This document shows, piece by piece, positions 6,770 to 15,016 of a stretch of 33,243 bases of DNA. The translations under genes were made by a program, and so were the position numbers. Within the stretch, counting starts at the first letter, position 1. Every line of letters starts with the position of its first letter. Below the pieces are notes generated by a model. That model was given only the letters and a program-made list of their open reading frames with translations, was not told where the DNA came from and did not search any database. The DNA is from Armatimonadota bacterium (lineage in GTDB: Bacteria; Armatimonadota; Zipacnadia; Zipacnadales; UBA11051), in contig JABLXH010000095.1 of the NCBI GenBank assembly GCA_013178155.1, positions 1-33,243 of the forward strand. Reading direction: 5' to 3'.

Positions 6770-7420
6770 ATGCTGGAGCCCACCTGCCGAGCCATCCTCT
6801 GGACGCCCGATAGCAGCCGGTGGCGGGACATACTGGTCCGGGCTGGCTGCGAGGTTCGGTGCGTCGGCGACGAAAGTGCGGCGGCCGAGCTGAAGGCCAC
6901 CTGGCGGCCGGAGGCTGTCTTTATCCACGGTATGGGTTCCGGCAGGTGCGGACGCCTGCGACGTACCCCTCCCCATCTCGACATCGTCTACTGCGCCCTG
7001 CTGGAGCCGCAGGAGCTTCCGGGTGTTCAGCAGCCCGAGTTCGATGACTTCCTGGTGGCACCTGTCAGCGCGGACGAGGTGGCGGCGCGCATACGCCTCT
7101 GGCGCTGGCGGCGGGAGCGACTCAGTGCGGGGCTACTCCGCGCCGGGCCGCTGGCGGTGGACCTCAGGAACCTTCGGGTCACGGTCGAGGGCGTCCCTGT
7201 GGAACTGACCTACAAGGAGTATGAGCTGCTGGTGCTACTCCTGAAGCGCCGGGGGCAGGTGCTGACCCGAGACAGCATACTGGATGCCGTGTGGGGCCCC
7301 GACTACTACGGCGGTGAGCGGACTGTAGACGTTCACATCCGCCGCCTGCGAATGAAGATCCCCGAGCTCGCTGAGCAGATCGTCACCGTGCACGGCCTGG
7401 GCTACCGCTTTGAGCGCTAG
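6770..7420 (+). CDS. OmpR/PhoB-type regulator with degenerate receiver
   Basis: A 216-residue protein. Residues 120-216 are a clear OmpR/PhoB winged helix: 'PVELTYKEYELLVLLL', 'GQVLTRDSILDAVWG', the recognition helix 'ERTVDVHIRRLRMKI' and 'VHGLGYRFER'. Residues 6-112 have the length and ending of a receiver domain ('DDFLVAPVSADEVAARIR') but lack its chemistry. The phosphoacceptor Asp position holds H53 (VFIHGMG), the early acidic pair is absent (AILWTPDS), and the conserved Lys is A97. It therefore probably acts without phosphorylation. No histidine kinase is nearby. The ATG at 6770 fits the promoter at 6735-6763; an upstream ATG at 6701 would put the promoter inside the gene. It ends one base from the stop of the convergent gene. 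Confidence 0.87.
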   Translation: MLEPTCRAILWTPDSSRWRDILVRAGCEVRCVGDESAAAELKATWRPEAVFIHGMGSGRCGRLRRTPPHLDIVYCALLEPQELPGVQQPEFDDFLVAPVSADEVAARIRLWRWRRERLSAGLLRAGPLAVDLRNLRVTVEGVPVELTYKEYELLVLLLKRRGQVLTRDSILDAVWGPDYYGGERTVDVHIRRLRMKIPELAEQIVTVHGLGYRFER

Positions 7421-7421
7421 A

Positions 7422-8132
7422 CTAGAGCCCCAGCCAGAGCACCGCCGCGCCACAGAGGGCCAGTGAAAGCCCGGCGGCCGCGTGCGCGAAGCGCTCGTAG
7501 CGGGTCGTAGGGAGGTGCTGCAGGCCATAGCTGCCCAGCAGCACCACCGACAGCATTGTACCGATCGTGACCAGGCCGAAGGTGGCTGCCACGAGCACGA
7601 CGGCCCCGGGGGCATGGCGGGCCGCCGGATACATGAGCAGCGGGATTAGCGGCTCGCAGGGCCCGAAGACGAAGATCACGAACAGCACCCAGGGCGTCAG
7701 GTTGGGCCGCGAGCCGACATGGACGTGAAGATGGCCCTGATGGTGGGTGTGCTCGTGTTCATGGGGCTCGGGGCCGCCGTGCTGATGCGCGTGCGTATGA
7801 GAACGATCACGATAGGCGCGCCGCAGGCCCCAGGCCATGTAAACGAGCCCGAAGCTGAACAGCAGCCAGGCGGCGATGTCCCCGCGGATGCTCTCGATCC
7901 CCTCCAGACGTGTCACCGCTGTGCCCAGCGCGATGCCCACGAGGCCCAGCACGACGGAGCTCAGCACATGCCCCAGCCCGGCCAGGACCGTCACGAGGAC
8001 CGTCTTGGGCATGGACCATGCGCCAGCCCGGGACATGGCCACGAAGGGCACATAGTGATCGGGTCCCAGAAGCGTATGGATCAGCCCAAGACTGGCAGCC
8101 GTCGCTAGCAGCGCGGCCAGCTCTGTTGGCAT
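7422..8132 (-). CDS. Membrane metal transporter-like protein with His-rich loop
   Basis: A 236-residue membrane protein with about six hydrophobic segments in two halves. Segment one carries H19...GPDHYVPF (D25, H26) and the second half carries FGPCEPLIPLL (residues 156-166). The pair resembles UreH/TauE-SafE-like and NicO-like proteins linked to divalent metal transport. Residues 111-140 form a hydrophilic loop with 12 histidines, as in nickel/cobalt/zinc exporters such as RcnA. Export of a divalent metal is inferred; the exact ion is unknown. A GGAGGTGG ribosome-binding site sits just upstream of the ATG, at the end of the preceding gene, with an 18-base gap. It is the last gene of a three-gene operon. 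Confidence 0.72.
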   Translation of the reverse strand: MPTELAALLATAASLGLIHTLLGPDHYVPFVAMSRAGAWSMPKTVLVTVLAGLGHVLSSVVLGLVGIALGTAVTRLEGIESIRGDIAAWLLFSFGLVYMAWGLRRAYRDRSHTHAHQHGGPEPHEHEHTHHQGHLHVHVGSRPNLTPWVLFVIFVFGPCEPLIPLLMYPAARHAPGAVVLVAATFGLVTIGTMLSVVLLGSYGLQHLPTTRYERFAHAAAGLSLALCGAAVLWLGL

Positions 8133-8150
8133 GTGCCACCTCCACGCTGG

Positions 8151-9815
8151 TCAGCGCCCGAGTACGAGCTTCACGCCCCGCCAGATGCCCCCAACGCCGA
8201 TCGTGTTGCGTACCCGCACCGCAATGAGGTTCGGCTGACCGGGCCTCAGCGCTGGCGTGACGTCCATCAGGAAGCGCTCCTGGTAACCCACATCTGGATC
8301 AATGTCATGCACGCCACATAGTCTGCCATTGACATAGACCCACGCGGACTCGTCCACCGAACCGAAGGCCAGGTAGACGCGCCTGCCCTGTGGCAGGTCG
8401 GGAGCCTCGTACCATAGCCGGTACCAGGCATAGCCCAGGTAGCCCGCGTACCCCTGCTCGTCCCACAGGGCACGGATACATAGCAGTGGCCATGAGCGGT
8501 GGTCGAAGGCCGGTGAGGTCCAGCCTCGCTCCTCCCCCATACCGTCCACGTCGGTCTGGAAGCGCCAGCGAAGCGGCAGATCAGCCACGAACTGGTACTG
8601 TTCCCAAAGGCCCGCGAAGACGGTCTCATCGTCTATGGGACCCAGGTCCGCAGCGGTCCATTTGCGTCCCACCTGGCCCAGATCGCGCGCCGGCGGTGGG
8701 GGAACGACCGCTTTGCGGCCCTCGGCCAGGGCGTGCATGAAGGCTTCCGGCACTGGCTGCCACTCCCACTTCCCCGCCTCCCGAAACACCATGGCACGAG
8801 CATTCCAGGGGTCGAAGGACTCCGCCCACTGCCAGACGTACTTGTCGCTATAGGCCAGGGCATTATGGATAGCGTAGGCCAACTCGGCAGGTGTGTAGTA
8901 GTTACGGTCCAGGTCATCACATCGGAAGCTGGTGCGCTGAATGCCGGGGTCACCGTGCCAGTTGTCGGGCCAGACCGCGAAGCCCGCCTGAACGTGCTTC
9001 GCAAAAAGCTTCGGCACCGGGCTGGCCTTCATGGCCAACACCTTCATCTTCTCGCGCGCAGCCGCATACTGCTCGGGCTTGCGGAAACCATAAGCCTGCT
9101 CGTAGCCGTCCACGATGACGAAGCCGGGCCGGGCCTCCCGAAGCATGCCGTCCACGAAAGCGGGGATGAGGCCGCACCACTTGGTCAGGTCGGAGCGGTC
9201 GCCCGCAACGCTGGGGCCGAAATACAGCAGTATGACCATCTCCGGAAAGTGCTCATTGATGGCCTGCATCACCTGACGTCCCACCGCCTCCACGCGAGCG
9301 GCGTACTCGTGGACCGTCTTGGTGTCCCTGTGTTTCTGCAGCGTGTACTCGAAGGGGCTGGGGCCCTCGTAACACTCCGGGTCGAACTTCACGCCGACGA
9401 ACCCTGCTTCCTTGGCCGCCTTCGCGAGCCGCCCCCAGTTGGCCACCATGTGCGCGCAGCGCGCCTCGTCGAACCAGTCAAAGCCGCCATCATTCCCGGA
9501 CTCGACGCCGATGAAGTTGTCAGTGAACCGCTGGAAGGGCGTGGCTTTGGCGTCAATGACGAACTCATCGAGAGCGGCCTGCTGGCTGCGGAAGCCCTCC
9601 CAGAAAGGGTAGAAGGACCCGATGATAGCGCCGTCGTAGGGCAGCTTCTCTAGTTCGGGCGCCCGCTCACGGAAGACCTTGATGCTCGGTACGTGCCACC
9701 CGCTGGCGATGAGCTTCTTGCCCCGAACCGAAGGGCGAAACCCCGGCTCGGCTTGCGCGGCTACAAACGGCAAGGCCAAACAGCAGATCAGAGCTGTGCC
9801 AACCAGTTCCCGCAA
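8151..9815 (-). CDS. Secreted TIM-barrel glycosidase-like protein with GH2-type jelly roll
   Basis: A 554-residue exported protein. Residues 1-22 are a signal peptide ending PFVAAQA. Residues 30-370 read like an (alpha/beta)8 barrel: strands such as 'YDGAIIGSFYPF', 'GFVGVKFDPECYEG', 'MVILLYFGPS' and 'GFVIVDGYEQ'. D and E residues in KFDPECYEG and DGYEQAYG are possible catalytic acids, but no GH family was recognised. Residues 400-554 form a galactose-binding-like domain like the sugar-binding domain of GH2 enzymes ('AWYRLWYEAPDL', 'VDESAWVYVNGRLCG', 'NLIAVRVRNTIGVGGIW'). The start is TTG at 9815, six bases after AGGAGG; the nearby ATG is out of frame. It sits 15 bases after the beta-helix gene. 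Confidence 0.78.
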   Translation of the reverse strand: MRELVGTALICCLALPFVAAQAEPGFRPSVRGKKLIASGWHVPSIKVFRERAPELEKLPYDGAIIGSFYPFWEGFRSQQAALDEFVIDAKATPFQRFTDNFIGVESGNDGGFDWFDEARCAHMVANWGRLAKAAKEAGFVGVKFDPECYEGPSPFEYTLQKHRDTKTVHEYAARVEAVGRQVMQAINEHFPEMVILLYFGPSVAGDRSDLTKWCGLIPAFVDGMLREARPGFVIVDGYEQAYGFRKPEQYAAAREKMKVLAMKASPVPKLFAKHVQAGFAVWPDNWHGDPGIQRTSFRCDDLDRNYYTPAELAYAIHNALAYSDKYVWQWAESFDPWNARAMVFREAGKWEWQPVPEAFMHALAEGRKAVVPPPPARDLGQVGRKWTAADLGPIDDETVFAGLWEQYQFVADLPLRWRFQTDVDGMGEERGWTSPAFDHRSWPLLCIRALWDEQGYAGYLGYAWYRLWYEAPDLPQGRRVYLAFGSVDESAWVYVNGRLCGVHDIDPDVGYQERFLMDVTPALRPGQPNLIAVRVRNTIGVGGIWRGVKLVLGR

Positions 9816-9830
9816 AGCATGCCTCCTGTA

Positions 9831-10742
9831 TCAAAGCTCGGGTTCGGGGGGTATCTCGACGCCCTCCCATCCCGGGTCAGTGACGGGCAATCCCGTTACA
9901 TCCATGGCAGCGCCCGTGTTCATGATGACGTTGAGGCCGACCACATGCCCCACGACCACCCGCGAGTTGAAAAACACGCCGATGCGACCGCGGGGAGCAT
10001 AGATGGTGCCCTGCAGCAGCACCTTCGCGTCGTTGAACCCGATGTCAGAGTTGTTGCCCTCCGCTCGGCCGGCGCTGACGAGAAGAATATCCTTGAGCGG
10101 CCCCTCCCTGGGCGCGACCAGCTTGCCCCTGGCTCCGTTAGCGAAGGCAAGCTTGCCTGGCTTCTGCCCTGACATGATGATCGTGACGTCCTCGCCTGAG
10201 AACTCGCCAACGCCGATGAAGAAATCCCCGTCGGTGATGACGTACATCCCCGGCTCCAGACGCAAGACGGCATCCTTGCCGAAGGCGTTGATGCCGCCGG
10301 CGTAGAACCCCGGCTTCAGCGTCGTCTCCCGCTTGTCTGGCACAAACAGCTTCTGCCGCGACCGGACCTCGCCGCCCTCCGGGTATCGGATCCGGGTAAG
10401 CGGGTCGGGCACAGGTGCCGCACCTGTGGTCGGTGCCGGCGTGATGGTGCCCTCTCCCAGGTTGTTGTAGCCTCCGGCGATCAATATGGACCCCGCCAGC
10501 ACCTGGATCTGTGAGTTGGCGTTGAACAGGGCTGAGCTATGGCTGGAGTTGACGATGAGGTCGCCCTTGCGGACAGTGAGCACGTTCTCGCCGCCGAGGT
10601 TCAGAGCACCGTTCTTGTCGGTGGCATCGAGTACCAGCACCGAAGGGATGCGCAGGTCGTCCTGCGCCCAGCTCCGAATGCCGAGGACAACCAACACCGC
10701 GGCTGCCAAGACCAAGGACTTCCAGGCACGAGTCTCTCGCAT
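9831..10742 (-). CDS. Secreted beta-helix-like protein (DUF7305-like)
   Basis: A 303-residue protein. Residues 1-23 are a signal peptide (WKSLVLAAAVLVVLGIRSWA). The body has the layout of a family found beside Tad-type pilus and surface proteins: 'LIVNSSHSSALFNANSQI', 'ILIAGGYNN', 'PTTGAAPVPDPLTRI', 'LKPGFYAGGINAFG', 'LRLEPGMYVITDGDFFIG', 'GTIYAPRGRI'. Alternating hydrophobic positions suggest a right-handed beta helix or solenoid. A surface or adhesive role is inferred; no enzyme motif is visible. The ATG at 10742 was chosen because it precedes the signal peptide and follows GGAGGAG; the frame is open further upstream but that part overlaps the divergent methyltransferase gene. It is the first gene of the trio. 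Confidence 0.75.
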   Translation of the reverse strand: MRETRAWKSLVLAAAVLVVLGIRSWAQDDLRIPSVLVLDATDKNGALNLGGENVLTVRKGDLIVNSSHSSALFNANSQIQVLAGSILIAGGYNNLGEGTITPAPTTGAAPVPDPLTRIRYPEGGEVRSRQKLFVPDKRETTLKPGFYAGGINAFGKDAVLRLEPGMYVITDGDFFIGVGEFSGEDVTIIMSGQKPGKLAFANGARGKLVAPREGPLKDILLVSAGRAEGNNSDIGFNDAKVLLQGTIYAPRGRIGVFFNSRVVVGHVVGLNVIMNTGAAMDVTGLPVTDPGWEGVEIPPEPEL

Positions 10743-10826
10743 AGTCAGCCTCTCCTCCGAGCAAGGGGCTCTTTGTCCCCTGCCACGCAGCAGCCTTCGC
10801 CATCTACCGCCATAACCCTCCCGGTG

Positions 10827-10847
10827 GCACCCTTGCGGTGCTATACT
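10827..10847 (+). promoter_or_regulatory. Leaderless -10 box with adjoining inverted repeat
   Basis: TATACT at 10842-10847 lies six bases before the ATG at 10854, so transcription would begin at the start codon. There is no -35 match. Instead GCACC (10827-10831) and GGTGC (10837-10841) form a small inverted repeat that abuts the -10 box and could bind a regulator. The spacing is the same as at the regulator gene (6758-6770). Confidence 0.5.
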
Positions 10848-10853
10848 GCCGAC

Positions 10854-11891
10854 ATGATGACTCCTCGCGAGCGCGTCCTGACGGCCCTCTCCCACCAACA
10901 GCCCGACCGCACGCCGGCCGACTTCTGGGCTGAGCCTCCCACCCTGAACCGGCTTTATGCCTATCTGGGGCATCGAGACCATGAGCGGCTCTTGCACCGG
11001 CTGGAGGTGGATGTGCGGCACCTCTCCGTGCCGATGCCTGCCGATACTGCCGTCGGACCCGGTACATGGCAGAACTACTGGGGCGAACGGTTCATCTACC
11101 GCGACACGCCCTGGGGCCCCATGCGTGAGGACCTGCCCGGCGCGCTGTCCGAGGCGACCACGCTCTCCGACCTGCAAGCCTTCTCCTGGCCAACACCCGA
11201 CCTCTTTGACTACTCGGGCCTGACCGCCCAGTGTCGGGCGTTCGGCGACTACGCGCTACTGTACGGCTTCGCCGACACTTGGCAGCGACCAGGGCTGGTG
11301 AGGGGCTGGGAGAACTGGTTTGTGGACCATCTCGAGCGGCCGGAGTGGGTGCACTGGCTGTGCCGCCAGTTCACGGACTTCTACCAGGAAGACTACACCC
11401 GTGCCGCCGAGGCCACCGGCGGGCGCATTGACCTCTACCTGGTCCTGTCCGACCTCGGGCACCAGACGGGCCCGCTGATCTCACACGCCATGTTCCGCGA
11501 GTTCGTCGCGCCCTATATCCGCGACCTGGTGACCACCATCCACAGCCTGGGCGGCAAGGCGCTGTACCACAGTTGCGGCAGCATGGCCGGGTTCATCCCC
11601 GACTTGATCGCGCTAGGGATAGACATCCTCGATCCCCTGCAGCCCGTCAGCGCCGACCTGCAGCCGGAGGCCCTCAAGGCCGCCTATGGTGACCGTCTCT
11701 GCTTCCACGGCGGCCTGGACATGCAGCACCTGCTGCCTTTGGGGTCCATCGAGGAGGTCCAGGACCAGGTCCGGCGCTACTGCCGAACCCTCGGCGCAGG
11801 CGGGGGCTACATCCTCGGCCCCGCCCACCTCTTCCAGCCCGAAGTCCCGCCGGAGACTATCCTGGCGTTCTATGACGCGGGCCTGCGATAG
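10854..11891 (+). CDS. Uroporphyrinogen decarboxylase-fold methyltransferase (MtaA/CmuA-like)
   Basis: A 345-residue cytoplasmic protein of the URO-D superfamily, which includes haem-pathway UroD and corrinoid or coenzyme M methyltransferases. It begins 'TPRERVLTALSHQQPDRTP', the usual opening of the methyltransferase-like branch. H239-x-C241 (LYHSCGS) matches the zinc-thiolate site of MtbA/MtaA. The third ligand is not obvious: C283 (RLCFHGG) or H325 (GPAHLFQPE) are candidates. 'DPLQPVSADLQPEALKAAYG' and 'GGGYILGPAH' are typical of catabolic demethylation members. A role in methyl transfer rather than haem synthesis is therefore likely. The start was set at 10854, not at the upstream open frame, because of the -10 box and the family N-terminus. 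It converges on the glycosidase gene with a three-base gap. Confidence 0.83.
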   Translation: MMTPRERVLTALSHQQPDRTPADFWAEPPTLNRLYAYLGHRDHERLLHRLEVDVRHLSVPMPADTAVGPGTWQNYWGERFIYRDTPWGPMREDLPGALSEATTLSDLQAFSWPTPDLFDYSGLTAQCRAFGDYALLYGFADTWQRPGLVRGWENWFVDHLERPEWVHWLCRQFTDFYQEDYTRAAEATGGRIDLYLVLSDLGHQTGPLISHAMFREFVAPYIRDLVTTIHSLGGKALYHSCGSMAGFIPDLIALGIDILDPLQPVSADLQPEALKAAYGDRLCFHGGLDMQHLLPLGSIEEVQDQVRRYCRTLGAGGGYILGPAHLFQPEVPPETILAFYDAGLR

Positions 11892-11894
11892 GTC

Positions 11895-13967
11895 TCAGTT
11901 GCTCACCACGAAGACCGGATTCCACGTCACTTCCAGCCGGCCATCGGTGGCGACCGGGCGGCCGAACATGTCCTCCACACGCGCACCGCGGGGTACGGGA
12001 ACCGTGAACCGCTGGCTCTCTTCAGCGGCCCAGGCAACGGTCACTTTGCCGCCACCACCCTCGTAGACCGTGCGCCACAGGCCACCCTCGCTGACCCCCT
12101 GGGTGACGAGGCGGCGACCCTTCAGCAGGCTGATCAGGTGGGCATAGGCCACGTAAGCGGGCTTTGGGGCCAGTGTGAAGTCCTGGTGGTGCACCAGGCC
12201 GAAGTTGTGCTCGTTGTAGGTCAACTCGCCGCCATCATCCTTGAAATCATACCAGAAGAGCTTCTCGGTGCCCGCTGCCTGGGCGATGACAATCGTCCGC
12301 ACCAGTGACCGCGCCTGGTGCACGAAGCTGCTGGCATTGCTGCCCATGTGCGTCGGCCAGCCGATCTCGGTGATCCACAGCGGCACCCGTCTGCCGGCGG
12401 CTTGTTGCGCCGTGTCGCTGGCCCGGCGCAGATGGTCACGCAGCCACTGTCCCGGAAGCTGCGGGTAATGGTATGGGTGAACGGAGAAGGCGTCCATGGC
12501 TGCCCCCGCGCCCCCGGCCATCATGGCTGGCAACGGGTCGCTCCCCCACTCCCCGCCGATGCCACAGACGACCGCCTCGGGATTGGCCTCGCGAATGGCT
12601 CGCGCAGCCTGCAGATAGGTCGGGCCGTAGTCCTCCGCGCGGCCCTGCTTTCCCCCCATGCCGCAGCCGCCGCACCACTCGTTCCAGACCTCGAGGTGCC
12701 GCAGGTCGGGCTTCAGCTCCGACGACAGAAAGCCTGCGTAACGCGCGAAGCCCGCGCGCGCCTCAGGGGACACGGGGAAGGCGTAGTCGTCGTAGTGCTG
12801 ATTGGCATAGTCGGCGATGATGAGTGGTCGCAGGCCCAGCTCGGTCCCCCGGCGGATGTACTGCCGACAGAAGTCCGGGATGGCAAGCTGGTCCTTCTCG
12901 CGCTCGACGGCATTCCAGGAGATCTCGTCACGGTAGAAGGTGATGCCGGCGCGGGCGATGAGCGGCATGATCTCCAGCGGCCAGCCCTGGCCGAAGTGGG
13001 TGCTGACACCGTAGGGGCTGTCGTCGCCGCCCGGAGCGGATGGCGGCAGCACGGCGAAGCGGAAGTCTGCCCAGGGAGCATCGAGGTCGTCCTCGCGCCC
13101 AGCCAGGCGGAGTTGCAGGTCATAGGCCCCTGGCTGGGGGGTCAGAGTCAAGGGGGTCGGGCTGTCGGCACCAAGCGAGACCGTGCTTTCGGTCACAACG
13201 GTGCCGAACGGGTCCACCAGCCGCGCGGTCACCTGTGCGGGTAGCGTCACCTCCGCGTCAGCCGCGACCTGCAGATGCACGGGCTCGCCCGGCTCGTAGA
13301 CCAGGTATGCGCGGTCCTCGGGCACTGAGACCTTCAGACCGTGGGGCATGAGACGCTCAGGGCTCTGGCGGTAGACGGCGAGTTCTGCCACCGTGGCCTC
13401 GCCGACGGCCTGGTATGGGCTCCCCAGCTTATCGAAAAGGATGGAGACCAGTGTCAGCGGCGGATCGAGCCTCCCATTGCCATCACCGCCCCAGTGGTGG
13501 CCGGCCTGGATCTGGGTTATCCCGAGCCTCCACTGACCGGGCACGAGCGTGCCCAGGTCGTACTGGTAACATTCCCCGCCGGCGTCCAGCACCCGGATGC
13601 GGCAGGGCAGCGCCTGCTCGCCCCCGCGCATCCACAGACCGAGGGCCGTTGCGTCGTCAGGCAGAGGGACCTTGCCCTGGACGTCCACATACTCCAGCCC
13701 GTCGCGTCCGGTGAACTCGTAGCTGACGCGCAGGGCGGCCTGCCCCGGCTGACGACCCTCGCCCTGGGTCACGGCGGATTTGGCGCTCTGGTCATGGCTG
13801 GCGCCGACCCATCGGGTTGCATCGTCCAAGGGGTCCAGACCACGCACGAACTGGTATAGCTGGGCCGGCTCGCGGCGCGTCGGCGGCGTCCGCACTTCGC
13901 GCCACTCTGCGGCCGCAGCCGCCCTAGCTGTAAGCAGATACACGAAGGCAAGCCATTCGGTACGCAT
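11895..13967 (-). CDS. Secreted clan-A glycoside hydrolase
   Basis: A 690-residue exported enzyme. Residues 1-20 are a signal peptide (FVYLLTARAAAAA). Residues 35-205 form a carbohydrate-binding-like beta sandwich, and residues 215-310 a second beta domain. From about residue 315 an (alpha/beta)8 barrel follows, starting 'YGVSTHFGQGW'. The acid/base is E430 in EVWNEWCGG, and the nucleophile is E534 in PLWITEIGWPT, the NE...E pattern of clan GH-A (GH5, GH39, GH128 and others). The family within the clan is not certain. The C-terminal 80 residues are a small beta domain (VTVAWAAEESQRFTVP). GAGGTGA three bases before the ATG serves as ribosome-binding site. Last gene of the long operon, 14 bases after the preceding stop. 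Confidence 0.83.
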   Translation of the reverse strand: MRTEWLAFVYLLTARAAAAAEWREVRTPPTRREPAQLYQFVRGLDPLDDATRWVGASHDQSAKSAVTQGEGRQPGQAALRVSYEFTGRDGLEYVDVQGKVPLPDDATALGLWMRGGEQALPCRIRVLDAGGECYQYDLGTLVPGQWRLGITQIQAGHHWGGDGNGRLDPPLTLVSILFDKLGSPYQAVGEATVAELAVYRQSPERLMPHGLKVSVPEDRAYLVYEPGEPVHLQVAADAEVTLPAQVTARLVDPFGTVVTESTVSLGADSPTPLTLTPQPGAYDLQLRLAGREDDLDAPWADFRFAVLPPSAPGGDDSPYGVSTHFGQGWPLEIMPLIARAGITFYRDEISWNAVEREKDQLAIPDFCRQYIRRGTELGLRPLIIADYANQHYDDYAFPVSPEARAGFARYAGFLSSELKPDLRHLEVWNEWCGGCGMGGKQGRAEDYGPTYLQAARAIREANPEAVVCGIGGEWGSDPLPAMMAGGAGAAMDAFSVHPYHYPQLPGQWLRDHLRRASDTAQQAAGRRVPLWITEIGWPTHMGSNASSFVHQARSLVRTIVIAQAAGTEKLFWYDFKDDGGELTYNEHNFGLVHHQDFTLAPKPAYVAYAHLISLLKGRRLVTQGVSEGGLWRTVYEGGGGKVTVAWAAEESQRFTVPVPRGARVEDMFGRPVATDGRLEVTWNPVFVVSN

Positions 13968-13981
13968 GGGTCACCTCACTG

Positions 13982-15004
13982 CTAGCGCGCCGTGCCGGCG
14001 ACACACGCGCGCAGGGCATGGAGATCAAGCTCGCGGTCCTGCGGAAAGGCAAAGGGCAATAGCCACCAGTCCTCGGTGAACGACACCGACTTGCCCGGGC
14101 GGACGTCGCTGCGCGGGCCAATGGGCTCCAGTTCACAGAAGGGCAAGGGGATCGTCGTCCCTGCGGGGTCAGTGCCCTGCGGCGGCCAGTAGAAGATGGA
14201 CACCGTTATGGCCGCGATCTCGTTGTAGACGCGGTTGTGGTACACCGGGAAGCGCTTCACGAAGAGGATGTCGTTAGGCATGGCGTAGGCCAGCCATCCA
14301 GCCTCGGTGTCCAGGCCGAACTTCGGGTAGGGCGGGTTACCCCGGATCTCCAGACAGCCGTCGCGCACGCGGACGTTGGCATGGGGCTCGGGCGCGAAGT
14401 TGATGACCGACCCGGGGCCATAGGTGACATAGCCCCTCGGGAAGCGGCTCTGGGGGTTGAGCGGCACGACGCAAATGCCGTCGCCTAGACCGAAGGTGCG
14501 GCTCCAGTGGCACCAGGGCTGCACCCGGTCCGAGACGTTGCGGATGATCTGCGTGCAGCGCAGGTGGCTGCCGGTGGCGGCAAGGCGGAAGTCACGGATG
14601 AGCTGAACGCCTGTGCTCTCGTCGGGCGGACTGGTCAGGCGCACCGCCCGCGCCCCGGTGGCTTCCCACTGCCATGGGCCATAGAAGAGAGCCGGGCGCG
14701 GCGGGATCATGTACTCCGGCCCGATGTCGAACCGGCCACCGTATGGGTCAATGGTGACCCGGTCGCCAGGCTTCCAGGTCCAGCCCTCCTGCCCCGGCAG
14801 CAGCGGAATGGCCTCCTTGCCCTGCCAGGCGTAGGCCAGGACCATCCCGCCACGCTGTGGGGATAGGATGACCCGCGTCTCGGCATTCTCGATAGCGGGA
14901 CAGTCGCGATAGCCGAAGAAGTCCATGGTGCGGACGCCGAGCGGCAGTTCGGCGGCGAGCGCGACCCTTCCCACAAACAGCACGGCCACAAACGTGCCTC
15001 GCAT
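13982..15004 (-). CDS. Exported aldose-epimerase-fold-like protein
   Basis: A 340-residue protein with signal peptide RGTFVAVLFVGRVALAAE. The body is beta-rich and fits galactose-mutarotase-like sugar-binding proteins (DUF4380-like): 'RVILSPQRGGMVLAYAWQG' near the start, 'IRDFRLAATGSHLRCTQIIR', 'PWCHWSRTFGL' and a final 'GKSVSFTEDWWLLPF'. Such proteins bind or epimerise free sugars. Active-site histidines of true mutarotases could not be placed, so an enzymatic role is unproven. Two starts are possible: GTG at 15016 directly after the upstream stop, or ATG at 15004. ATG was chosen because AGGTGA lies eight bases upstream and the signal peptide begins there. It sits between two glycosidase genes in the operon. 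Confidence 0.7.
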   Translation of the reverse strand: MRGTFVAVLFVGRVALAAELPLGVRTMDFFGYRDCPAIENAETRVILSPQRGGMVLAYAWQGKEAIPLLPGQEGWTWKPGDRVTIDPYGGRFDIGPEYMIPPRPALFYGPWQWEATGARAVRLTSPPDESTGVQLIRDFRLAATGSHLRCTQIIRNVSDRVQPWCHWSRTFGLGDGICVVPLNPQSRFPRGYVTYGPGSVINFAPEPHANVRVRDGCLEIRGNPPYPKFGLDTEAGWLAYAMPNDILFVKRFPVYHNRVYNEIAAITVSIFYWPPQGTDPAGTTIPLPFCELEPIGPRSDVRPGKSVSFTEDWWLLPFAFPQDRELDLHALRACVAGTAR

Positions 15005-15016
15005 TGCTGGACTCAC

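Noticed and set aside
7410-7430. Bidirectional terminator between the convergent regulator and transporter genes
   Set aside because: Only one base separates the two stop codons and no hairpin with T tracts is present. CTAGACTAG is simply the two TAG stops.
10539-10853. Upstream extension of the methyltransferase frame
   Set aside because: It overlaps the beta-helix gene on the other strand and adds residues before the usual family N-terminus.
10743-11177. Upstream extension of the beta-helix gene frame
   Set aside because: It runs antisense through the methyltransferase gene. The signal peptide and ribosome-binding site mark 10742 as the start.
10854-11891. Haem-pathway uroporphyrinogen decarboxylase (hemE)
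   Set aside because: The H-x-C zinc motif and the GGGYILGPAH ending match the methyltransferase branch, and no haem genes are nearby.
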